64,000 nt of DNA from Capra hircus (lineage: Eukaryota; Chordata; Mammalia; Artiodactyla; Bovidae): positions 41,958,134-42,022,133 of the forward strand of contig NC_030831.1 of the NCBI RefSeq assembly GCF_001704415.2. The letters are read 5' to 3'. The number at the start of each line of letters is the position of its first letter. Position 1 is the first letter of the stretch. The translations under genes were made by a program, and so were the position numbers. Positions 1 through 10,968 of this stretch are shown piece by piece. Under the pieces are notes generated by a model. It was not told the DNA's origin. It was given only the letters and a program-made list of their open reading frames with translations, and ran no database searches.

Positions 1-9
1 TTCCACCTT

Positions 10-246
10 TGAGTGAAGTCGCTCAGTCATGTCCAACTCTTTGCAATCCCATGGACTGTTGCCTACCAGGCTTCTCCGTCCATGGGATTTTCCAGGAGTA
101 CTGGAAGAGTACTACAGTACTTTCCAAGAGTACTGGAGTGGGTTGCCATTTCCTTCTCCAGGGAATCTTCCTGACCCAGGGATTGAATCCGGGTCTCCCG
201 CATTGCAAGCAGACACTTCCCCCTCTGAGCCACCAAGGAAGCCCTC
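10..246 (-). repeat. Bov-tA SINE, antisense, with an internal duplication
   Basis: It begins with the reverse of the Bov-A monomer (GCTCAGTCATGTCCAACTC) and ends with a tRNA-Glu-like head (A/B-box region, GAGCCACCAAGGAAGCCC). About 35 extra bases of GTACT-rich sequence near 97-142 duplicate the element's own middle. Confidence 0.9.
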
Positions 247-249
247 AAC

Positions 250-425
250 CTTTCGGCTATTGCAAATAACACCTCAAATATGGATTTACAAATCTCTCTC
301 TCTGGTTTCATTTCTTTGGGGTATGTACTCAGAAGTGCAATTGCTGGATCAAGTGGTAGTTCTATGTTTAGTATTTTGAGGAACCATCATGCTGTCTTCC
401 ATAGCAGATGCACTATTATATATTC
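250..425 (-). repeat. L1 fragment, antisense
   Basis: It contains the reverse of the L1 3' coding segment, recognisable from GGTATGTACTCAGAAGTG, then a diverged 'fail in ... gaggaacc' segment. Old and short. Confidence 0.7.
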
Positions 426-1484
426 CCTTCAGCCATCAAAGCCATGGGTTTTGACCTCCCACAGCAAATTGAATCCATCCCCTCTGGGAGCAAAGCTGCT
501 AGTTTTCTTGGCTAGCCCCACCTACACAAGTAAAATTTCAGTTCTGGGCCAACAGGGCAGCCTTGGGCAAGGTTACAGGTATCTACTCTTCCTACTAGAA
601 TCTTTAGCAGTTTTTCAAGAATAGCTGATTCTCAAATTGACTGTATTTGATTTCCAATGCCCTGAAATGGTTGTGTTTGACAATTTTGTCAAAGTTATAC
701 TTGCTTTGTGTGCAGAGGAATTGTTGACCGTAACATATAACCATAGCTGAAAGTCTATTCCACAGTTTCTCTTCAAGTAGGAACCTGTATTAGTCAGGGC
801 CTTTTAACATCATGTAAAACAAATCCAACAGAATCAGTTAGGACTTTTAGAATTTTGAGTTACAGAAAACTCCCCAATGTAAACTTGTTGAATCAACACA
901 GGAAATTCTAAACAGTCTATAGGACTGTCTACAAGACAGGTCAAAGGGGTGAGGTTTGACAGTGCAGCTCTAATGGTGCAACAGGGCACATTTGACAGTA
1001 CTGACCTCATTTTCAGGCTCAACTGTTGCCTCTTCACCTAAACTTTTTCCCTCCAGATTTTCTTTTTGTAGGAGCAAAATAGCTGCCACCTGTCCAGACT
1101 TCACAAATGTATACCCTGCCAGAAGAGCAAGGAGGCTGCAGTTTACTAGAAGCCCCAACCCACGTCCCATTGAGTCTCATCAGGTTCTGATTGGGTTACC
1201 ACCTCTGAAAGGCTCAGCTACCAAAGGGGATGATTACGCTGCATGGCTTAAATGGGAGGAATGACTCTCAAGAGGCAACCAACAAATATGTTCCATAACC
1301 ACAGAGTAATTGCACTGGCTCACTTAGCTAGCTTCATATACTCAAAGCACTTCAAATGAGCTATACAAACCATGGCTTCTGAAGCTGAAGCCAGTCTGCC
1401 TAGTGCCAGCTACTGGTTCCTCTCCCGCTGTTCCCCAACCCCCCACTTTTTTTAGCCTTTCATTGCTACTGCAAAAATGCCTCT
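426..1484. other. Unassigned upstream intergenic DNA
   Basis: No gene, RNA or confident repeat seen. Short open frames here have no recognisable domains. Confidence 0.5.
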
Positions 1485-1762
1485 TTTTAAAACTATTTAC
1501 TTATGGCTGTGCTGGGTCTTCGTTGCTATGTGTGTGCTTCCTCTAGTTGCAGCAAGTGGAGACTAGTCTTCCCTGAGGTTCACAGGCTTCTCATTGCATT
1601 GGCTTCTCTTGTTGCTGCAAAGTACAGGCTCTAGGCATACAGGTGTAGTTCTGGTGCATGGGGTTGCCTCGAGGCATGTGGGATCTTTCCCAACCAGGGA
1701 TTGAAACTGTGTCCCCTGCATTAGCAGGCAGGTTCTTAGCCACTGGACTACTAGTGAAATTG
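1485..1762 (-). repeat. CHR-type cetartiodactyl SINE, antisense
   Basis: It shows the characteristic 'ttggctgtgctgggtcttcg' type start, T/G-rich middle and tRNA-like end (CCAACCAGGGATTGAAACTG ... AGCCACTGGACTAC). Diverged. Confidence 0.75.
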
Positions 1763-2270
1763 AGAAAGGTCATATTCTTTGTGAATAACATAACCATCAA
1801 TAAGATGCTACCTTTCCTCCCTTTTGTGTGTCCATGTAGCAACTTCCAACAACGATTCAATAGCCAATATGGTCAGTGCCCATCCCTTGGCTCAATCAAT
1901 GTTGCCAGAGGCAGAGTACTGTAATTGGAAAGATAAAATGCCCATCCCAGTGGACAGAAGACACCGTTCTGTTGCCAGAAGGGCAGTAAGAAAGCTTTTC
2001 AAAAAGTCAGAATACAATGGCTACCGCAGACCATCTTGGTCTGTTGTGGGCCAGTTGTGGGTCCTTCCTGGGCGTCAAGCCAAGGGGGCTGAAGTTTTGA
2101 GTGGGAAATGCAGGGTACAAGGGAGGGATCTACCGTCAGACTTGAGGCGGGCTGATTTGGAACAGGATACGGTGGATCACAGAGGTCAGTCTAAATATGT
2201 AATGAAGTTGTAGGAAGAGGTGCACAGGCAGGAATGGAGGTGATAGGGAAGGGCCATCTATACCCAATCT
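1763..2270. other. Unassigned upstream DNA
   Basis: An open frame of 129 codons crosses 1824-2213 on the + strand but shows no recognisable domain and no splice context. I see nothing else. Confidence 0.4.
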
Positions 2271-2425
2271 TGGGGCTTCCCTGGTGGCTCACATGGTAAA
2301 GAATCTGCCTGCAATGCGGGAGACCGGGGCTGGATCCCCGGGTCGGGAAGATCCCCTGGAGAAAGGAATTGACAACCCACTCCAGCATTCTTCCCTGGGG
2401 AATTCGATGGACAGGAGACATCCCC
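2271..2425 (+). repeat. Bov-tA SINE, sense, 3'-truncated
   Basis: It starts with the tRNA-like head (GGGGCTTCCCTGGTGGCTCA), has the B-box region, then a partial Bov-A monomer ending near 2,425. Confidence 0.85.
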
Positions 2426-2689
2426 CAAGTCAACTGCCAAACTTTGTAAGACAAGAACATTTGCAGGACAATTCTTGAAGCCTTTGTGAAGGGTTTCTGG
2501 AGGAAATGCAGTTATTTCCGTCTTCTTCAGATCCAGTTCTGTGTGCACACTTGCCGTGCGAAGGGCAGCTCTGACTCAAGAGCTCCTCGGTACAAGGTGC
2601 AAGGATCTAGAGAGGCTCTCGTTTACCCCCGTTTAAGGAACGCTGAGGCCAAGGCCGACACGAAATTCTAGCAGGTTCCTCTTTAGAAG
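2426..2689. other. Unique DNA upstream of the CpG island
   Basis: Rising G+C toward the promoter. No repeat or gene recognised. Confidence 0.4.
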
Positions 2690-3080
2690 CCCGGGGCGCT
2701 TCCTTTGTCCAAATCCCCAGCAAAAGTCCCCACCCCAAGCCAGACTCCCCACCCAGCCCGGGATGAGCCCCACCCCGCGGCTGCTGGGCTGGCCTCCGGG
2801 CCGGTTTAACTGGTTGGGACTGAAACCCGCGGTGAAGACGGTCTGCGCCTCGGGAGCTAGGGAACAGGCTATGCGGAGAGTGGACAGGACAACTCCTGCC
2901 CTTCTCCGGTGTTCGGCTGACTCTGCCCGCAGCAGTCCTCCCGGAGCCCGCGCTGGAGAGGTACGCGACCACCCGGTCCCAGACCACCGAGAACTGCGCA
3001 GGCGCCGGCTGAGCTCTGGCGCGACGCGTTCTCTCGCGCGCTCCGGGTCTCCCCCGCGGGCCCCTGGGCCCGGCAGGCGT

Positions 3081-3102
3081 GATGCTTCCTGGATGTTGTA
3101 GT
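3081..3102 (-). promoter_or_regulatory. ZNF143/THAP11-like (SBS) site, minus strand
   Basis: On the minus strand this reads ACTACAACATCCAGGAAGC, close to the ACTACAAYTCCCAG core bound by ZNF143/THAP11 in CpG-island promoters. It differs from the core at one position of the TCCCAG half. Confidence 0.55.
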
Positions 3103-3154
3103 GCGCCTCCCGCGGAGGGCCGCATGAGGACTGGGCACTAGGTTTCCGAAGAAT

Positions 3155-3170
3155 ACTATTCCCAGCGTGC
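3155..3170 (+). promoter_or_regulatory. ZNF143/THAP11-like (SBS) site, plus strand
   Basis: ACTATTCCCAGCGTGC retains the TCCCAGNRTGC part of the ZNF143/THAP11 consensus but lacks the full ACTACAA arm. It lies 53 bp from an oppositely oriented SBS-like site, so the pair may act as one module. Confidence 0.5.
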
Positions 3171-3264
3171 CCCGCGCGGGGGTCACGGGGCGCTTGCCCT
3201 CACGGCCCCGGCCGTCTGCGCTGGGAGGAGGAGCCGGGAAGCTGGCTGCGGCGGGTGGAGGGAG

Positions 3265-3276
3265 TGCGCATGCGCG
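3265..3276 (+). promoter_or_regulatory. NRF1 consensus site
   Basis: TGCGCATGCGCG matches the nuclear respiratory factor 1 consensus YGCGCAYGCGCR at all 12 positions. It lies about 180 bp before the exon 1 donor, where a CpG-island core promoter site is expected. A weaker NRF1-like word, TGCGCAGGCGC, lies at 2,995-3,005. Confidence 0.75.
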
Positions 3277-3299
3277 GTGGGCCGGCTCGCCCGGTTCTG

Positions 3300-3458
3300 T
3301 CCCAATCATTGTAAACAGGCGGAGGCTGGGGCGGGGTGGGAATGGGGCGACCGAGGCCGGCCGGGGGCGCAGCGCAGGAAGCGGCCGCGGCGGCAGCGGC
3401 GTGAGAACAAGGAGGTGGCGGCTGCGGCGCTGGCGGTCGCGCGGCGGCGGCGGCGCAG
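3300..3458 (+). other. RALBP1: RALBP1 exon 1 (non-coding 5' UTR); 5' end approximate
   Basis: The 3' boundary is taken from the donor CAG|GTCAGT at 3458/3459. The exon is GC-rich with a CGG-rich end. The 5' boundary is not visible in the sequence. A weaker alternative donor, GGC|GTGAGA, lies at 3400/3401. A leader exon here matches the mammalian RALBP1 gene structure, in which translation begins in exon 2. Confidence 0.7.
3342..3404 (+). promoter_or_regulatory. Upstream ORF 1 in RALBP1 leader (20 codons)
   Basis: An ATG with G at -3 and G at +4 opens 20 codons (starting MGRPRPAGG and ending in an alanine run) and stops at TGA 3402-3404, inside exon 1. It counts only if transcription starts upstream of 3342. 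Confidence 0.45.
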
Positions 3459-4340
3459 GTCAGTGGCGGGCGGCGGTCGCGTCGGGGCCCGGTGCCTGCA
3501 GCCGTCCGCGCGCCTCCCCGCGGCGTCTGTCAGGCAGCGGGCCGGGCTCTCGCGGCCGGGCGGCGAGGCGGGGGCGTGGCTGCCGGGGCGGCGGGGCCGG
3601 GCGCTGGTCGGCGGCTCCGGCCCGCGCAGCCCATTCCTCCGCTCGCCGGCCGGGGCTCTTGGGTCCGGGCGAGGAGGGTGGAAGCCGGGCCCTTCCCCGG
3701 GGCGCGGGCCTCGGATGGCGGAGAGGGACTCGGGGTTTTACGTAACCGCGGCCGGGATGCTGGAGGGTCTCCGGTGCGCGCCCGGCGCGGAGGGAGGCTG
3801 GTGGACGCGGGGGTGCTCCAGGGGCGCCGACAAGTCCGAGCTGGGAATTCTTATCAGAACTCCTCGTCAGGTGGGCTTGTGCCCACAGGCTTTTGTGGAG
3901 GTCAACTGTGGGGTGGCTTTCGGGTTTTGTTTCTTGTTTTAAACGTTGTGAGAGTGAAACAGGTTTCCCCGCATACCCCACACCCGAGCCTCCCTTAGTT
4001 CCTCACGCCCCTCGGGTTTGGGAGTCGTGACTCCAGAGCCTCCCCGCTGAGCAAGCAGAGCATCTTCTCCTAAGGCCTGGTTGAGTGCTCGAAGGTGATC
4101 AAGTGTTAACCCGAGCGGTTTTGACGGTGCGGGAGAAAGTGCTGTGGTTCGGACGCCGCGTTCACGTGGACGCGCCGGGTCGGGAGCCGGTCACCGCGGG
4201 TTGTGCGCCTGGAGCGGGCGGGTCTCCGCCCTGCGGCCCCGGTGGTGGTGCAGGTGCTCGGCGGAGAAGCGCTCACGTTCTCCGGAAGCCGCCGGCCACA
4301 GGCGGTTCGCTGGTCACGGAGTCTTGTCTGGAAATGGGAA

Positions 4341-5596
4341 AGGTAATCCATTTTCCGCCTTCCGAATTAGCTTGGCCACTTGGTAACTCCTTTCTGAGTG
4401 TCTTCCTGAGGACGAGTTAATTGCTGTCAGCTGTTTCGGCAGATGGTGCCGGCAGGAAGGAAGTTAGTTAGCAGAGGGGCTTCCACTTTTCAGAGTGACC
4501 CATAAAAGGAAGCGAGGTGGGCTAGCTAAACAGGAGCCTATGGGAAGTAATTTTTTAAACAGTATCTTGAAGCTGCGAGAGATAATTTATTATCTCTTTA
4601 AAATAGTATTGCTCCTTTTAGGTCTTCTAGGGACCATTTCTCCCTTGATTTAGAAAAATGGAAGTAATATCAGAAAGTGCATAATAACTTTAACTATGGT
4701 GTTTCCTTTACAAAGAGAGATTGGGCCCAAAATGTAACCCAAAAGTATGTTCGTTCTTTTTTGGAAGAAAATCTCCAATAGAAGCTTTTGTTAGTATATG
4801 TAGAGGAAATAAGTAAAAGTGCAGGTCATTTAGTTTAATTTCTGTGTAGCAGGTACTGTGAAGACTTACAGATGGATAAGGTAGTGCCCCTGCCTTCAGG
4901 ATGCTAAGACTATTTCTTACTTGAACTTCCATGGAGACTGTTTTTGAGATTGCTTTGACTGGAGGAAGGCCAGGAGCACGGTGGGTATACAAGGGAGGTA
5001 GTGGTCGGTTTTAAAGGGGCAGGGAGGAGAGTGTGGAAGGGGGCAGTGGTAGGGAAAACTATGGGAAGGGCTGAGAACAGTGAGGAGACAGGCTCAGACA
5101 GGATGGGTATTTCCGTAGGAGGGTCTGTTTGAGAAAAGCCAGGAGTCCAAACTTACAGAGTGAGTGTGGGATCTGCAGGTATGGCCCGCAAGGGTGGAGG
5201 GTGGTGGCAAGCTGTGAAACCCAGGAGGTAGGCAGAGGCCAAATTAGGAAGTTTTGTAGACAGGTGAAGGCCAAGGGAAAGTTGAACCAGAGGACTGTGA
5301 GGGTGGAAAGTTGTTCTCTGCAGCTGTAGCATTGGGCTTATGGGATCAGGTGAGGCTGCACAGATTGGTCCCCATGCCATCCTAAGGGTTCTCAAGGGCT
5401 TTTTCTCTTGGTAATAATAGAGCATATGGATTTTAACCAGGCAAGAGTCATAAGGTTTTCATTTTAGGAAAATCACTCTGGTCTCATACAGATGTCAGAA
5501 GGGATGGAGGGAGGACAAGGCAGGATGTAGGAGGATGGTGAGCAGTTTTTTTAATATTTGAGGTGACAGATAAGGGCCTAAACTAAGGTAGGGTCA
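4341..5596. other. Unassigned first-intron DNA
   Basis: Proximal intron 1, non-repetitive in appearance, purine-rich (GGAGG-type) from about 4,980 to 5,330. No gene seen. Proximity to the promoter makes intronic enhancer content possible but unproven. Confidence 0.4.
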
Positions 5597-5608
5597 GTGG
5601 AGATGCAG

Positions 5609-5877
5609 CTGCTGCTAAGTCGTTTCAGTCGTGTCCAACTCTGTGCAACCCCATAGATGGCAGCCCACCAGGCTCCCCCGTCCCTGGGATTCTCCAGGCA
5701 AGGATGCTGGAGTGGGTTGCCATTTCCTGCTCCAAAGCATGAAAGTGAAAAGTGAAAGTGAAGTGGCCCAGTCTTGTATGACTTATAGCGATCCCATGGA
5801 CTACAGCCTACCAGGCTTCTCCGTCCATGGGATTTTCCAGGCAAGAGTATTGGAGTGGGGTGCCATCGCCTTCTCCG
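5609..5877 (-). repeat. Bov-A2 SINE (dimer), antisense, with 12-bp TSD
   Basis: Two Bov-A monomers joined by the CATGAAAGTGAAAAGTGAAA linker. Perfect flanking target-site duplications GTGGAGATGCAG lie at 5597-5608 and 5878-5889, so the insertion is complete. Confidence 0.95.
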
Positions 5878-5889
5878 GTGGAGATGCAG

Positions 5890-6720
5890 AGGAGTAAGTT
5901 AATAGCACAAATATTAACAAGGTAGAATTAACAGGATTCAGTGAGAATTGGATTTAGGAAGTGAGGGAGAAATAGTAGGACAAGATAACTGGATTTTAAT
6001 TTGGGTGATTGAATAGACAACAGGAAAGTACACTGAGACAGGGAATTCAGGAAGATCCGCAGATCTGTGGAGGAACAGTATTTTGGCTTTTGGATACATT
6101 GAGTAGGAGTTACCTATAGAACATGCAGGTAGAAATGCTACAGGGTCAGGTGTGTGGGTTTGGAGCACACGGGAGAGGTCTTGATAGAGTCATCAGGATC
6201 TATCATAGGTGGTACCTGAAGCTTTTCATTAGGTAACACGGCATAGGAAAAGTTTCCGCATGGAGAATAGTTGCATTTGAAGCCAAATTGAAGAAGAACT
6301 GAAATGGGAAATTCCCGTGTGTTTAGAAATGTCGAGAAATTGTGAGAAAATGGTTTAAAAGCCCAAATGGGATCATTTCAGAAGGAAGCTGTACTTCACA
6401 ACTGCCTCTCCAGAAAAAAAATAAAAAATAAAGGAAGCTATATGTTGCCTTGGAGAACTTGAGGAAAACTGGGTTGTTGGGAGTTTGTTGAGTTTGATAA
6501 CTGAGAGCACTTTCATAGCATCCTACTTAGTGCTATCATCTGGGGAGGGAGCTGTTCGATTGAATTGAGAGGTGTAAATGGAAAGTCAGAGTGGAGAAAG
6601 CCAATGTAGGTTATTTCAAGAATAAACAAATTTTCAGCTGTTAAGAGAAGAAAGAAAAAGTGTTACCAGAGGTTAATAAAGGGATAGGAAGGAGCTTTTA
6701 AAGACCTGAGCCTGCTTTTT
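5890..6720. other. Unassigned intron 1 DNA
   Basis: Purine-rich, apparently unique. Contains a short A-rich tract at 6,414-6,432. No gene seen. Confidence 0.4.
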
Positions 6721-6721
6721 C

Positions 6722-8003
6722 CTTGTTGTTCAGTCACTAAGTCGTGTCTTACTTCGTGACCCCATGGACTGCAACATGCCACGCTTCCCTGTCCTTCACT
6801 ATTTCCCAGAATTTGCTCAAATTCATATCTGTTGAGTCAGTGATGCTAACTATCTCTTCCTCTGCTGCCCTCTTCTTTTGCCTTCAATCTTTCTGAGTAT
6901 CAGGGTCTTTTTGAATGAATTGGCTCTTCTCTTCAGGTGGCTAAAGTATTGGAGCTTCAGTGTCAGTTCTTCCAATGAATATTCAGGGTTGATTTCCTTT
7001 AGGATTGACTAGTTTGATCTCCTTGCTGTCCAAGGGACTCTCAAAAGTCTTCTCCAGCATCACAGTTCGAAAGCATCACTTCTTCAGCACTCAACCTTCT
7101 TTGTGGTTTAACACTCACATTCGTACATGACTAATGGGAAAACTATGGCTTTGTCTATATGGACATTTGTCGGCAAAGTATGTATTTGCTTTTTAATACT
7201 CTGTTTAGGTTTGCCATAGCTGTTCTTCCAAGGAGCAAACGTCTTTTAATTTCATGGCTGCAGTCACCATCTGCAGTGATTTGGGAGCCCAGGAAAATAA
7301 AATCTGTCACTGCTTCCACTTTTTCCCTTTCTATTTGCTATGAAATGATGGGACCAGATGCCATGATCTTAACTTTTCATTCCAGTCCCAAAGAAGGGCA
7401 GTGCCAAAGAGTGTTCAAACTACTATAAAAGTGTGCTCATTTCACATGCTAGTAAGGTTGTGCTCAAAATCCTTCAAGCTAGGTAGACTTCAGCAGTACA
7501 TGAATGGAGACTTACAGATATACAAGCTAGGTTTAGAAAAGGCAGAAGATCACATTGCCAGCATTCGTTGGATTGTAGAGAAAGCAAGGGAATTCCAGAA
7601 AAACATCTGCTTCCTCAACTACATGAAAGTTTTTGATTGTATAGATCACAGGAAACTGGAAAATTCTTAAAGAGAGATGGAAATGCCAGACCACCTCACC
7701 TGTCTTCTAAGAAACTGTATGCAGGTCAAGAAGCAATAATTAGAACCTCACTTGGAACAACTGACTGGTTTAAAATTGGAAAAGGAGTACATAAGGCCAT
7801 ATATTGTCATCCTGCTTATTTAACTTACATGTAGAGTACATCATGCGAAATGTCAGGCTGGATGCATCACAAGCTGGAATCAAGATTGCCGGGAGAAATA
7901 TCAACAACCTCAGATATGCAGATGATTCCACTTTAATGGCAGAAAGCAAAGAGGAACTAAAGAGCCTCTTGATGAGGGTGAAAGAGGAGCGTGAAATAGC
8001 TGG
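6722..8003 (-). mobile_element. BovB (RTE LINE), old, rearranged by 5' inversion
   Basis: From 6722 to about 7379 the sequence is antisense BovB 3' end, back to the segment coding for the region just after the RT core. From about 7380 to 8003 it abruptly switches to sense BovB reverse-transcriptase sequence, including RYADDSTL. The two halves abut in consensus order, the expected footprint of twin-primed integration. Multiple stops; not coding. Confidence 0.88.
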
Positions 8004-8019
8004 ATTTTTCTTTATGCTG

Positions 8020-8900
8020 CCTTTCTTGAGATATCCATATAACATAAAATTGATCCTTTTAAAGTGTACAATTTAATTTAAAATGTTTTTAGTGTGTATA
8101 GGGGTGCAGTAACTCCTACAGTCAATTTTAGAATCTTTCATTTCTGCTCTTCATTATCAGCCACTCACCATTCTTCCTGCTCCCACTCGCAACCGCTAAT
8201 CTGCTTCTGCTCTGTGGGTTTGCCTGTTTCGGGCATTTCACGTGCATGGAATCATATATGTGATCATCTGTGACCAGGTTTTACTCAGCATCATGTTTTC
8301 AAGACCTGTCCATTTTGTAGCAGATGTCAGAACTCCATTCCTCTTCATCGCTGAGAATATTCCACTGGCTGGAATATTCCACATTTTGTTTATTCATAAG
8401 TTGTTGAACATTTATGTTCTTGCTGCATTACGGCCATTTTGAATAGCGCTGATGTGAATAATCATGTGCAGCATTTTTTGCAGATACATGTTTTCATTGT
8501 TCCTGGGTACATACCTAAGAGTAGAATTGGCCAGATCATGTAGTGACTTTTATGTTGGAACCGTTTGAGGAACTTCTAAACTGCTTCCCAAAGCAGCTGC
8601 ACCACTTCACTCTCCAGTGTAAATATTCTCATTTCTCCATATCCTCACCAACACTTGTTATTTTCTGGTTTTTGAAAATTTGAGCTATCCTGGTAGATGT
8701 GAATTGGTAACTTATTGTGGGTTTGATTTGCATTTATTTCCCTGGTGGCTGATGATGTTGAACTTCTTTTCGTGTGCTTATTGGCCATTTGTATATTTTC
8801 TCTGGAGAAATCTTTATCCAGGTCCTTTTCCTAGCTTCGCTTTGGGCTGTCTTCTTGTTGTTGAGTTGTGAGAGTTCCTTTGTGTATTCTGGATGGTAGA
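8020..8900 (-). repeat. L1 fragment, antisense (part 1)
   Basis: Reverse of an L1 3' region: 3' tail-like AAAGTGTACAATTTAATTT near 8062, then diverged 3' ORF2 sequence to the Bov-tA insertion. It continues at 9118. Confidence 0.8.
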
Positions 8901-8913
8901 CCCTTATCAGTAT

Positions 8914-9104
8914 ATGCTCAGTTGTTTACTGCTGTTTTGCGACCCGGGGGACCATAGCCCTCCAAACTCCTGTCTGTGGAATTTCCCAGGCAAGAATCCT
9001 GGAGTGGGTTGCCATTTCCTCTTATAGGGGATCCTCCTAACCCAGTGATCGAACCCACATCTCCTGTGCCTCCGGCATTCCAGGAGCTGAGCCATCTGGG
9101 AAGC
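8914..9104 (-). repeat. Bov-tA SINE, antisense, with 13-bp TSD
   Basis: A complete element between perfect duplications CCCTTATCAGTAT (8901-8913 and 9105-9117). It interrupts an L1 whose sequence continues on both sides, giving the order of insertion. Confidence 0.93.
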
Positions 9105-9117
9105 CCCTTATCAGTAT

Positions 9118-9855
9118 GTGTGACCTGCAAATCCTTTCTTCCATTCTCTGGGTAGTCTTTTTTACTTTCTTGATAATGCCCTCTGATCTACAGAAGTTTT
9201 AAATTTTGATGAAGTAGGATTTATCAGTGTTTTCTTTTGTTGCTTGTGATTTTGGTATCGTATCTGTGAATCCATTGCCAAATCCACAGGCGTGAAGATT
9301 TACACTGTTGTTTTCCTCTAGGAGTTTTATAGTTTTCGTTCTTATATGTAGGCGTTGGTTCATTTTGAGTGAATGTTTGTATGTGGTCTGAGATAGGGCC
9401 TGTTTTTTGTATGTGGAAATCTAATTATCCCGTTCCTGTCTGTTGAAGAGACCATTTCTCCCCCATGGAGTAAAAATGGACGCATTTGTTGAAAATCAGT
9501 TGACCATAGATGTTTGGGTTTATTCTGGACTCTTCAGATCGACTCTGCGGGTCTGTATGCTTATCCTGATGCCAGTGCCACATTGTTTTGGTTACTCTAG
9601 TTCTGTAATTGCTTTTGAAATTATGAAGTGTGAGTCTTCCCCCTTTGTTTCTTCATTATTTTTGTGTGGGTATTCGAGGCCCATTGCAATTCCATACTGA
9701 GGCTCAGATTTCCATTTCTGTCATCTTAACAGTACTGAATTATCCCATTAAAAAGGAGTTTATTTAGGTCTACTCTAATTTCTCTCAGCAGTGTTTTGTA
9801 GTTACAGTGTATGAGTCTTTTACCTCCTTGGTTACATTTATTCCTGTTTTATTCT
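9118..9855 (-). repeat. L1 fragment, antisense (part 2)
   Basis: Continuation of the L1 broken by the Bov-tA. It contains reversed ORF2 end sequence such as GAAAATCAGTTGACCATAGA. Confidence 0.8.
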
Positions 9856-10833
9856 CTTAGCTGCTAATGTCCAGTCATTAGCAGACCAGTAAGCTACCAG
9901 AACAGCTATGTATCCCTTGGGTGTAGCTTCAGCACTCAGCCACCTGACAGCTTTGGTCTTGGCCTTTGTTTCTGTCTGTGCAGACGTCAAGATCATCCAG
10001 AGGTGAGTGGGGAGGGCTTTCTCGGGTGCGATGAGCTCAATGAGATCCACCTAAGACACTTCTTAATCGACTGGTTTAAAGACAAGGAGAGAATCTTGAA
10101 AGTAGTGAGAGAAGTGGCTCGTCACATACAAGGGAGCCTCAGTGTCATCCTCAGCTGACTTCTCATCAGAAACCATGGAAGCCAGAAGGCAGTGGGATGA
10201 CACAGTCATACTGCTGCAAGGAAACAGGATCAGCCAGGAATTCTGTGTCCTGAGCATGTGCCTGGCGCTGGGCATCCACGTTTCTCCTGATTTCCAGGAA
10301 TTTGTTGCAGCAGTTCAAGGTCTTTGTTCCCCAGAACATCTCCCTGCTCAGCCTTTCTTCTCTTGGTTTGGAGGGAGTGTTCACTCCAGCTGTTGCCTGT
10401 TGCTTCAGGGGGCAGCGCTGCTAACACCTCTCTCTGGCTGCCCCCTAGCAGGCGTAGCCCAGGGCGTGGGGGAAGTTCTGAGGTAACTGCATTTAGGTGA
10501 GATAAGGCGGGCGCTTCTGCAGGTAGGTCTTCCAGAGAGCCTGGAATAATAATTTCAGTTTGTTTGTGAATGAGGTTTGTTCTGCTGTGCCAGTGCTGGC
10601 AATGTGGGCTGTTATTTTCAAGGCTGCCACTGATCTGGGAAGCCTAGGATAGGATCAGAGTGAGTTAAATATCACAGAATCCTACGTTCTCACTAAGATT
10701 CAACTGTTTTTCCTGAATAAATTCTCCCTCAATTGCTGCAAGCTTCTGGTTAGTTTCCAGGGTTAACGTGGATTCTAACTGGTTTTAGTTGGCTCTTCGG
10801 AGGGTGAACTTTTGGAGTTCCTTAAGCTATCAT
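9856..10833. other. Unassigned intron 1 DNA with a LINE-like patch
   Basis: About 10,060-10,220 resembles diverged LINE sequence (GTCACATACAAGGGAGCCTC). The rest, including a 114-codon open frame at 10142-10486, is unassigned. Confidence 0.35.
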
Positions 10834-10960
10834 GTTTGGAGAAGGAGATGGCAACCCACCTCAGTATTCTTGCCTGGGACATCCGGTGGACGGAGGAGCC
10901 TTGAGAGCTACAGTCCATAGAGTTGCAGAGTTGGATACAATTTAGCAACTGAGCACTCAG
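10834..10960 (+). repeat. Bov-A-type SINE monomer, sense
   Basis: GGAGAAGGAGATGGCAACCC marks a truncated Bov-A monomer, flanked by the 8-bp direct repeat GCTATCAT (10826-10833 and 10961-10968). Confidence 0.85.
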
Positions 10961-10968
10961 GCTATCAT

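Larger units (their letters stand above)
2690..4340 (+). promoter_or_regulatory. RALBP1: CpG-island promoter of RALBP1
   Basis: A sharply G+C- and CpG-rich block with no TATA box, standing between A/T-rich flanks and ending in the first splice donor of RALBP1. It carries an NRF1-type palindrome, a second NRF1-like site and two ZNF143/THAP11-like sites (listed separately), typical of a housekeeping promoter. Many long open frames cross it on both strands, but these follow from base composition. The transcription start is not fixed by sequence; the region about 3,200-3,330 is my estimate. Confidence 0.85.

Noticed and set aside
2271..2345. tRNA-like A and B boxes as a tRNA gene
   Set aside because: It is the tRNA-Glu-derived head of a Bov-tA SINE; no complete cloverleaf. 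The same applies to the other Bov-tA and CHR copies.
3167..3998. Long overlapping open frames (up to 221 codons) in the CpG island on both strands
   Set aside because: Low-complexity Gly/Arg/Ala/Pro peptides in all frames, as expected from very high G+C. No domain, and they overlap the non-coding exon 1.
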